From: JACCUZ01 sp038246575 | GTDB lineage: Bacteria > Actinomycetota > Actinomycetes > JACCUZ01 | Assembly: GCA_038246575.1 (NCBI GenBank) | Contig: JBBRVU010000126.1 | Location: forward strand, 1-12,429 | Length of the DNA: 12,429 nt | Reading direction: 5' to 3' | Part shown: positions 7,294 to 12,429 of the stretch, piece after piece | Position numbering within the stretch: the first letter of the stretch is position 1 | How the letters are laid out: every line of letters begins with the position of its first letter | Made by a program: the position numbers and the translations under genes | Notes under the pieces: model-generated | The model's database searches: none | What the model was told of the DNA's origin: nothing | What the model saw: only the letters and a program-made list of their open reading frames with translations

Positions 7294-8117
7294 AGGTGTC
7301 CAGCGGCGAGCGCACCGCGAACTACATCATCCTGGCGATCGTCGCGGTGTTCGCGATGGGACCGATCGTGTCCATCGTGGTCTCGGCACTCGGCGCGGAC
7401 GACAGCTCGACCGGCGCATCGGGGTCAGGGATCCTCGGCATGCATCCCGGCAACTTCGTTGACGCCTGGCAGGTCGGGCACTTCGGGACCTACCTGAGGA
7501 CCAGCCTCATCGTCTCGGTGTCCGTGGTCGCCATCAGCCTCGTTCTGTCGATCCTGAGCGGCTTCGCCTTCGGCACGATGCGGTTCCGCGGCTCCGGCCC
7601 GCTGTTCTACCTGTTCCTGCTGGGCATCATGATGCCCAGCGAGGCGATCATCGTGCCGCTCTACTTCGACCTGCGCAGCCTCGGTCTCACCAACACCATC
7701 TGGGCGATCATGCTGCCGCAGATCGCCCAGTCGGTCGCCTTCGGCACGTTCTGGATGCGGGCCTACTTCCGCTCCAGCAGCCGGGCACTGGTCGAGGCCG
7801 CCCGGCTGGACGGGGCAAGCAATCGGCGCATCCTGTGGCAGGTTCTCGTGCCGCTGGCCAGGCCGGCGATCATCACGTTGACCGTCCTGACCTTCATGTG
7901 GACCTGGAACGAGTTCCTCATCCCGCTGGTCATGGTCACCGACGAGTCCTTGCGGACGGCGCCGCTCGGGCTGGCGTTCTTCCAGGGTCAGTACACGCAG
8001 GGATTCACCCTGCTGGCGGCCGGGTCGGTCATCGTCGCGACCCCGGTGGTCGCCGTCTATCTCTTTCTCCAACGCCACTTCATCGCCGGGATGCTCGAAG
8101 GGGCAGTCCGGGAGTAG
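7290..8117 (+). CDS. ABC sugar transporter permease, MalG-type
   Basis: The protein has 275 residues and about six membrane helices, near 11-33, 70-94, 104-122, 135-157, 191-214 and 240-262. The EAA loop VEAARLDGASNRRILWQVLVP (168-188) is intact. TWNEFLIPLVM after the fifth helix is typical of the MalG branch. The GTG start at 7290 overlaps the previous stop (GTGA), so the two permeases are translationally coupled and probably made in equal amounts. No ATP-binding subunit follows. Actinobacterial sugar importers of this type often share one ATPase encoded elsewhere (MsiK in Streptomyces), and that is the likely arrangement here. Confidence 0.92.
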   Translation: MKVSSGERTANYIILAIVAVFAMGPIVSIVVSALGADDSSTGASGSGILGMHPGNFVDAWQVGHFGTYLRTSLIVSVSVVAISLVLSILSGFAFGTMRFRGSGPLFYLFLLGIMMPSEAIIVPLYFDLRSLGLTNTIWAIMLPQIAQSVAFGTFWMRAYFRSSSRALVEAARLDGASNRRILWQVLVPLARPAIITLTVLTFMWTWNEFLIPLVMVTDESLRTAPLGLAFFQGQYTQGFTLLAAGSVIVATPVVAVYLFLQRHFIAGMLEGAVRE

Positions 8118-8141
8118 GTACTCGGGAACCGCACCAACTAC

Positions 8142-8147
8142 AAGGAG
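8142..8147 (+). promoter_or_regulatory. Ribosome binding site of the PIG-L deacetylase gene
   Basis: AAGGAG lies 7 bases before ATG 8155. The spacing favours this ATG over the adjacent in-frame GTG at 8152, which is only 4 bases away. Confidence 0.7.
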
Positions 8148-8154
8148 AAGCGTG

Positions 8155-11100
8155 ATGAAACGACGCCGCACGGTCGTCGCTCTTGCCGTCGCTGCCCTGG
8201 TGGCCCCAGTCATGGGCGTCATCGGCAGCGCGCCGGCTGGAGCCGATGACAAGTCCCATGGCTCGTACACAGCCGACGCCAAGACCAAGATCAACGTGAT
8301 GGGTGAATGGGCCCATCCGGACGACGACACGAGCATCATCGGACCGTGCGGCGTGCTCCACCAGCGCTACGGCGTCAAGTGCGGGGTCATCATGGTCACC
8401 CGCGGCGAAGGCGGTGGCAACGCGGTCGGGACCGAGCTGGGCCCTGACCTTGGCCTCCGGCGCGAGAACGAGGACCGGGTCGCCCACTACCGCTCGGGAA
8501 CGGTCGACATCTTCAACCTCGACCGGGTCGACTTCTTCTACAACCAGAGCGCTCCGCTGACGCAGTACTTCTGGGGTCAGGACGAGACGCTGCGGCGGAT
8601 CACCCGGGTCATCCGGACGACGCAGCCCGACGTCTATGTCGGGTTCACCCCGACCCTCAACGCCGGGCACGGAAACCACCAGCAGGCCGGCCGCTACATC
8701 TGGGAGGGCGTGCTCGCGGCTGCTGACCCGACCATGTTCCCTGAGCAGCTGCGCGGGAAGGACGCCCTGAGCGCATGGCAGGTGAAGAAGGTGTTCTCCG
8801 GCGGCAGCACCGCCGGCACCGGGGGCACCACGAGCAGCGCGGACTGCACCTCCGGCTTCGTGCCTGCCGCAAGCAACCTCGACACCGTCGCCGGTGTGTG
8901 GACGGGCTACGACTCGCAGTACAAGTGGCCGGCAGGAAACCTGCAGGGACAGCCTGCCGGTTCTGCCAAGTCCTGGCAGCAGGTGGCTCTAGAGGGCCGC
9001 GCCGCCTACCCGACCCAGAGCCGGGTCATGTACAAGGACGTCGCTGCTCCTGCCTGCTCCCGGTTCGGGATGACCCAGTCGTTCGTCCCGTTCCAGCCGA
9101 ACACCGCACCCGACGGGACTGCGAACCCTGCCGCGGGCAAGGACGACGCCATGCTCTTCGGAGCCTCGGCGCCGGACCCGGGCGGCCTGCCGCTCGGCAC
9201 CCTGGAGTACCTCACGTTCTCGAGGTTCTCCAACGTCGCAGGTGAGTCGTTCACGGCGACGGTGCACCTGAAGTCCGGTCACAAGAAGCTGGGTTCCGGC
9301 ACGGTGGAGCTGACCGTTCCATCGGGGTGGAACGTCGATGGGACCAAGAGCATCGGCAAGGTCTCGGACAAGCACGAGACGACGGTGTCATTCACCGTCA
9401 CGCCAGCGCCCGATGCGCTCGTGAACCAGAACGCCAAGATCTCCGCTCTCTACACCACCGGTTCGCGCACGGGCTACACCGACAACGTCGTCCGCATCGT
9501 CTCTCCGACGGAGGGCCGGTTCCAGCGGTGGGGCAACTGGGCTGAGTACGACCAGTGGCTGACCGACACTGCGCCGCAGGCAACGCGGCTGGGACGGTCG
9601 GCTGCGATCCAGTCGATGGCCGTCGGAAGCACGATCACGGTGCCTGTCGTGGTGCACAACTGGTCGACCCAACCGCAGCAGGGCCAGGTCTCGCTGACCC
9701 TGCCGGGCAACCTGACTGCTGACTCGGCCTCCAAGCCATACGCCACGCTGGCTCCCGGCGACGAGACCACGGTGTCCTTCCAGGTCACCAGCACCCACAC
9801 CAGCCTTCCGGCCATACAGAACGTGTCGATCCCGGTGACCACCACGTACAGCGCACCGGCCGGGACCGGCAGTGAGACCCTGACGCTGTCCTTGGTGCCG
9901 GCAACCACGATCCCGCAGGCGACCGCGACTCCGGTCATCGACGGGACCGCGACTGCCGCTGAGTACCCGGGTCCGGCGCTCGACATCGGCCGGATCTGGC
10001 AGGGTGCCAACAGGTGCTCGACGGCTGCCGACTGCGGGGTGAACAACGGAACGGGCGAGAGCAACTTCGCCAAGCTGAGCTGGTCGGACGACGCCCTGAA
10101 CGTCTTCGTGCACGTTCGCGACGACTACCAGGCCTACGCCGTCACACCGGCGGAGTGTGTCGGGCACTGGCAGGCCGACTCCGTCGAGATCCTGCTGGAC
10201 CCGCGAGGGACCTCGTCGCAGGACCTCAAGGACACGGCGACGACGTTCAAGCTCGGCGTCTTCCCGTACACGAACGACCCGAGCAACAGCAACGGAAATG
10301 GTGCCAACGGCCCGTGCTGGTCGCGGGACGCCGACAACCACCAGGGGTACTCGACCGGCCCGCTGGCCGCCACGGTCAGCGACGCTCCGAACGCCCCGAG
10401 GGTCCAGGTGGCGAGCACCGCGACCTGGGTCGGTGACAACGAGACGACGACCGACCACGCCTACGCCGGTGGTGGGTACGACCTCGAGGTGAAGATCCCG
10501 TTGGCGAATCTGCCGGCCGCAGTGGACCCGGCACGTCTCGGAGTCAACATCACGCCGTACGACAACGACGACACCTCGGCTACCGGCACCACGACGCTGA
10601 GGCACATCGACAACAGCACCCGGCTGGGCTGGTCGGCACTGGGCAGCGTCCAGTCCGACCCGTACCGATGGGGAATCGCGACGGTCGAGGGCTACACCCC
10701 GCCCGCCGGCAGGTCGACCACCCCGTCGGCGCCGAACGTGTCCAACCCGAACCTCGACGGTGCCCTGTCGCCGCAGACGATCTCGCAGTCGGCGCGCAAC
10801 CAGGTGCCGATCTCGGGACGGGTTCCGGTCTCCAAGGGAGACGCCATCAAGGTCAAGAAGGTGCGACTCGGCACGTCGTCGGTGACCTTCGACCTGGATG
10901 CGGAACGCAGCGGCACGGCAGAGGTGTTCGCCTGGACCGGTCTGGTCGGGGCCATCCCGGTCTACCTGACCAGCTGCTCGCCGACGGCGGACCCGCCGCC
11001 GGACTACGGGCTGACTCCGTGTGCGGTGACTGACGGCGGCATCCCGGACTGGTCGCCGGACATGAGCGGGCATGTGGTTGCTCACGTCACCCGGACCGTC

Positions 11101-11238
11101 TCGTCCGGCAAGCGCGCGGTCAGCATCCCGCTGACCCGGGCACAGCACGACCAGCTGGCTGCGGACGGCCGACTCCTCATCTCCTACGTGACGTCGCAGG
11201 GCAAGGTGCAGGCCCTGGACGTTCGCTTCGACAAGTAG
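8155..11238 (+). CDS. Secreted multi-domain PIG-L (LmbE/CE14-type) deacetylase with NEW3-like and CBM9-like modules
   Basis: The protein has 1027 residues. A signal peptide (KRRR, hydrophobic core, APAGA-DD cut near residue 31) indicates export. The catalytic PIG-L domain (about 45-330) has AHPDDD at 53-58, where the family usually has AHPDDE, then TRGEGGGNAVG and GLRRENE. GHGNHQQAG follows, with His175 where MshB-type enzymes have the second zinc His. Known members remove N-acetyl groups from GlcNAc-containing glycoconjugates or chitooligosaccharides. Two beta-sandwich segments follow, about 348-450 (NEW3-like, with VELTVPSGWNV) and 488-585. A CBM9/DOMON-like domain covers about 594-845, opening VIDGTATAAEYPGPALDI and including WQADSVEILLDPRG and GGGYDLEVKIPLANL. 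The last 180 residues are unrecognised. The gene lies 37 bases after the permeases. The inferred role is to trim and bind an N-acetylated glycan outside the cell before import. No LPxTG motif or C-terminal membrane anchor is visible. The domain limits are by eye. Confidence 0.87.
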   Translation: MKRRRTVVALAVAALVAPVMGVIGSAPAGADDKSHGSYTADAKTKINVMGEWAHPDDDTSIIGPCGVLHQRYGVKCGVIMVTRGEGGGNAVGTELGPDLGLRRENEDRVAHYRSGTVDIFNLDRVDFFYNQSAPLTQYFWGQDETLRRITRVIRTTQPDVYVGFTPTLNAGHGNHQQAGRYIWEGVLAAADPTMFPEQLRGKDALSAWQVKKVFSGGSTAGTGGTTSSADCTSGFVPAASNLDTVAGVWTGYDSQYKWPAGNLQGQPAGSAKSWQQVALEGRAAYPTQSRVMYKDVAAPACSRFGMTQSFVPFQPNTAPDGTANPAAGKDDAMLFGASAPDPGGLPLGTLEYLTFSRFSNVAGESFTATVHLKSGHKKLGSGTVELTVPSGWNVDGTKSIGKVSDKHETTVSFTVTPAPDALVNQNAKISALYTTGSRTGYTDNVVRIVSPTEGRFQRWGNWAEYDQWLTDTAPQATRLGRSAAIQSMAVGSTITVPVVVHNWSTQPQQGQVSLTLPGNLTADSASKPYATLAPGDETTVSFQVTSTHTSLPAIQNVSIPVTTTYSAPAGTGSETLTLSLVPATTIPQATATPVIDGTATAAEYPGPALDIGRIWQGANRCSTAADCGVNNGTGESNFAKLSWSDDALNVFVHVRDDYQAYAVTPAECVGHWQADSVEILLDPRGTSSQDLKDTATTFKLGVFPYTNDPSNSNGNGANGPCWSRDADNHQGYSTGPLAATVSDAPNAPRVQVASTATWVGDNETTTDHAYAGGGYDLEVKIPLANLPAAVDPARLGVNITPYDNDDTSATGTTTLRHIDNSTRLGWSALGSVQSDPYRWGIATVEGYTPPAGRSTTPSAPNVSNPNLDGALSPQTISQSARNQVPISGRVPVSKGDAIKVKKVRLGTSSVTFDLDAERSGTAEVFAWTGLVGAIPVYLTSCSPTADPPPDYGLTPCAVTDGGIPDWSPDMSGHVVAHVTRTVSSGKRAVSIPLTRAQHDQLAADGRLLISYVTSQGKVQALDVRFDK

Positions 11239-11250
11239 GAGCCGGCGGTG

Positions 11251-11288
11251 CCGGACGGCCCACCTCTCTCTCGGGGTGGGCCGTTCGG
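11251..11288 (+). terminator. Strong hairpin downstream of the PIG-L gene, probable terminator
   Basis: The arm at 11251-11264 (CCGGACGGCCCACC) pairs with 11275-11288 (GGTGGGCCGTTCGG). That gives 14 positions with a single G/T pair and a 10-base loop TCTCTCTCGG. It starts 12 bases after the PIG-L stop. No clear T-run follows, as is common for actinobacterial hairpin terminators. The next gene lies on the same strand 43 bases further on, so the hairpin may partly uncouple it from the transport operon. Confidence 0.75.
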
Positions 11289-11316
11289 CATCTCAGGATC
11301 GTGACTGCACAACCGA

Positions 11317-11323
11317 GAGGTGA
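11317..11323 (+). promoter_or_regulatory. Ribosome binding site of the SIS-domain gene
   Basis: GAGGTGA lies 8 bases upstream of ATG 11332. The GTG at 11320 falls inside this site, so ATG 11332 is preferred as the start. Confidence 0.65.
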
Positions 11324-11331
11324 AGAACCCG

Positions 11332-12378
11332 ATGTCCGAAACGCCAGCTGGCGCGCACATGGCTGCGGAGATCGCTGAGCAGCCAGCGGTCTGGCAGACG
11401 TTGCTCGACCAGGCAGCAACAACGGTCGAGCCCGTGACAAGGCTGGTCGACGAAAGACGGCCCCGGTTCGTCCTGCTCGCCGCTCGCGGCAGCTCGGACC
11501 ATGCGGCGCTCTACGCCAAGTACCTGGTCGAGGTCCTCCTCGGTCTTCCGGCCGGACTGGTCTCCCCGTCGACGCACACGATCTACGGCGCTCGCCAGGA
11601 CCTTCGCGACGTTCTCGTGCTCGGTGTCAGCCAGTCAGGATCGTCGCCCGACCTGGTCCGCACCCTCCAGGCGGCGCGGGCGCAGGGTGCGACGACCGTG
11701 GCCGTCACCAACGCCCCGCAGTCGCCGATGGCCGAGGCAGCGGAGCAGCATCTTGACGTCTCCGCGGGCGTGGAACGCGCGGTGGCCGCGACCAAGTCGT
11801 ACACCGCACAGCTGCTGGCCCTGTACCTGCTGATCTCCCGGCTTGCCGGACGGTCGCACGAGGATGCGCAGGGCCTCCCGACGTGGGGCGCGGGTGTGCT
11901 CGAGCAGGACCAGGCCGCATCCGTCGCCGACGGGTTCCGGACGGTCGACCGCATGGTCACGACAGCGCGCGGCTACTCGTATCCCTCCGCGCGAGAAGCG
12001 GCGTTGAAGCTGATGGAGACGTCGTACGTCTCTGCCCAGGCGTTCTCGGGAGCCGACCTTCTCCACGGACCCATGGCACTTGTTGACCGTCACGTCCCGG
12101 TGATCGTGATCGCGGGTCCCGGCAAGGGAGGCGACGCCATGCAGCCTGTCCTTGCCGCGCTGGACGAGGCGCACGCCGACGTCCTGTGCGTGGGCGCGGC
12201 TGGACGGCAGGCCGGGCGCCGACCGCCGGGGATCTCCTTGCCGGCTGACATGCCCGAGGAGCTCTCGCCGCTGGTCGAGATCCTCCCACTGCAGCAACTG
12301 GCCCGCCATGTCGCGCTCGCTCGTGGCGAGAATCCGGACTCACCGCGGCGGTTGGCCAAGGTCACCCGAACCCTGTGA
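11332..12378 (+). CDS. Double-SIS-domain sugar-phosphate isomerase/deaminase (GlmS C-half-like; glucosamine-6-phosphate deaminase candidate)
   Basis: The protein has 348 residues, the normal length for stand-alone proteins matching the isomerase half of GlmS. It opens MAAEIAEQP, as in GlmS. The first SIS domain (about 35-175) has the phosphate-binding ARGSSDHAALYAKYLVE (51-67), GVSQSGSSPD (98-107) and VAATKSYTAQLLALYLL (151-167). The second (about 205-330) has the REAALKLMETSYVSAQAF block (221-238), with Glu229, and LHGPMAL with His245. The tail DSPRRLAKVTRTL carries Lys343, as in the GlmS C-terminus. No N-terminal glutaminase domain is present, so it cannot make glucosamine-6-phosphate from glutamine. 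Proteins of this form (NagB-II, archaeal GlmD, AgaS) deaminate amino-sugar phosphates to keto-sugar phosphates plus ammonia. That suits the last step of amino-sugar breakdown downstream of the deacetylase and phospho-glycosidase. It is separated from the PIG-L gene by a hairpin and overlaps the next gene by one base. Exact substrate is inferred. Confidence 0.88.
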   Translation: MSETPAGAHMAAEIAEQPAVWQTLLDQAATTVEPVTRLVDERRPRFVLLAARGSSDHAALYAKYLVEVLLGLPAGLVSPSTHTIYGARQDLRDVLVLGVSQSGSSPDLVRTLQAARAQGATTVAVTNAPQSPMAEAAEQHLDVSAGVERAVAATKSYTAQLLALYLLISRLAGRSHEDAQGLPTWGAGVLEQDQAASVADGFRTVDRMVTTARGYSYPSAREAALKLMETSYVSAQAFSGADLLHGPMALVDRHVPVIVIAGPGKGGDAMQPVLAALDEAHADVLCVGAAGRQAGRRPPGISLPADMPEELSPLVEILPLQQLARHVALARGENPDSPRRLAKVTRTL

Positions 12379-12429
12379 TGGAGGTCCTGCGCTACACCGC
12401 CTTCAGCTCCGACCCGACGGGCGGCAACC
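12378..12429 (+). CDS. PhzF-family protein, 5' end only
   Basis: Only the first 17 codons are in the window: MEVLRYTAFSSDPTGGN. The pattern of a short beta-strand, then an AF/TxDPxGGN loop, is the characteristic N-terminus of PhzF-family isomerases (diaminopimelate-epimerase fold). In related proteins the text continues as NPAGV or similar. The ATG shares its A with the TGA of the SIS gene (TGATG), so the two are translationally coupled. The GTG at 12375 is an alternative start. Most PhzF-like proteins outside phenazine clusters have no known substrate, and its link to sugar use is unclear. The assignment rests on few residues. Confidence 0.6.
   Translation, partial: MEVLRYTAFSSDPTGGN

Noticed and set aside
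9388..11148. Long minus-strand open frame opposite the PIG-L gene
   Set aside because: Its translation is Arg/Gly/Val-rich without family motifs. It is the usual antisense shadow of a GC-rich gene with strong third-position bias.
8155..11238. PIG-L protein as the mycothiol deacetylase MshB
   Set aside because: MshB is a cytosolic protein of about 300 residues. This one has a signal peptide, 1027 residues and carbohydrate-binding modules.
11332..12378. SIS-domain protein as a glucosamine synthase (GlmS)
   Set aside because: It lacks the N-terminal class II glutaminase domain, including the Cys1 nucleophile. The C26 protein at the far left is a class I amidotransferase fold and cannot substitute in the known GlmS reaction.
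1..12429. CRISPR arrays, tRNA or rRNA genes, insertion sequences, attachment sites
   Set aside because: No spaced direct repeats, tRNA-like cloverleaf, transposase or terminal repeats were seen. The only tandem repeats are coding repeats in the RTX-like gene.

Overview
The window is GC-rich DNA with tightly packed genes, GTG starts, 4-base GTGA gene overlaps and a sugar-import system with no ATPase of its own. This points to a high-GC actinobacterium. The style resembles Nocardioidaceae or related soil actinobacteria, but no marker gene fixes the genus.

Layout. (1) Left edge, + strand: the 3' end of a protein made of RTX-like glycine/aspartate nonapeptide repeats. (2) 606-3667, - strand, transcribed leftwards: a DeoR/GlpR-family repressor, a glycoside hydrolase family 4 (GH4) NAD-dependent phospho-glycosidase coupled to it by a GTGA overlap and, after a 180-base gap, a class I glutamine-amidotransferase-like (peptidase C26) hydrolase. 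(3) 3668-3780: an AT-rich divergent control region with two overlapping inverted repeats. (4) 3781-11238, + strand: a PfkB-family sugar kinase, a lipoprotein sugar-binding protein, two MalF/MalG-type permeases and a 1027-residue secreted PIG-L (CE14-type) deacetylase with NEW3-like and CBM9-like modules. (5) A strong hairpin, probably a terminator, at 11251-11288. (6) 11332 to the right edge: a GlmS-like SIS-domain sugar-phosphate deaminase/isomerase, overlapped by the start of a PhzF-family gene.

How the genes may work together (inference). The repressor, kinase, importer, phospho-glycosidase, deacetylase and SIS deaminase fit a catabolic route for an N-acetylated amino-sugar oligosaccharide. 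It would be deacetylated outside the cell, imported by the ABC system, phosphorylated by the PfkB kinase and cleaved by the GH4 enzyme. Glucosamine-6-phosphate would then be deaminated to fructose-6-phosphate. Two characterised systems are logical parallels: the E. coli chb operon (deacetylase ChbG before GH4 hydrolase ChbF) and the Thermococcus chitin pathway (PIG-L deacetylase plus SIS deaminase GlmD). This combination of importer, kinase, GH4 and secreted multi-module PIG-L is the most interesting content here. The substrate cannot be read from the sequence. The amidotransferase-like and PhzF genes have no obvious place in the route.
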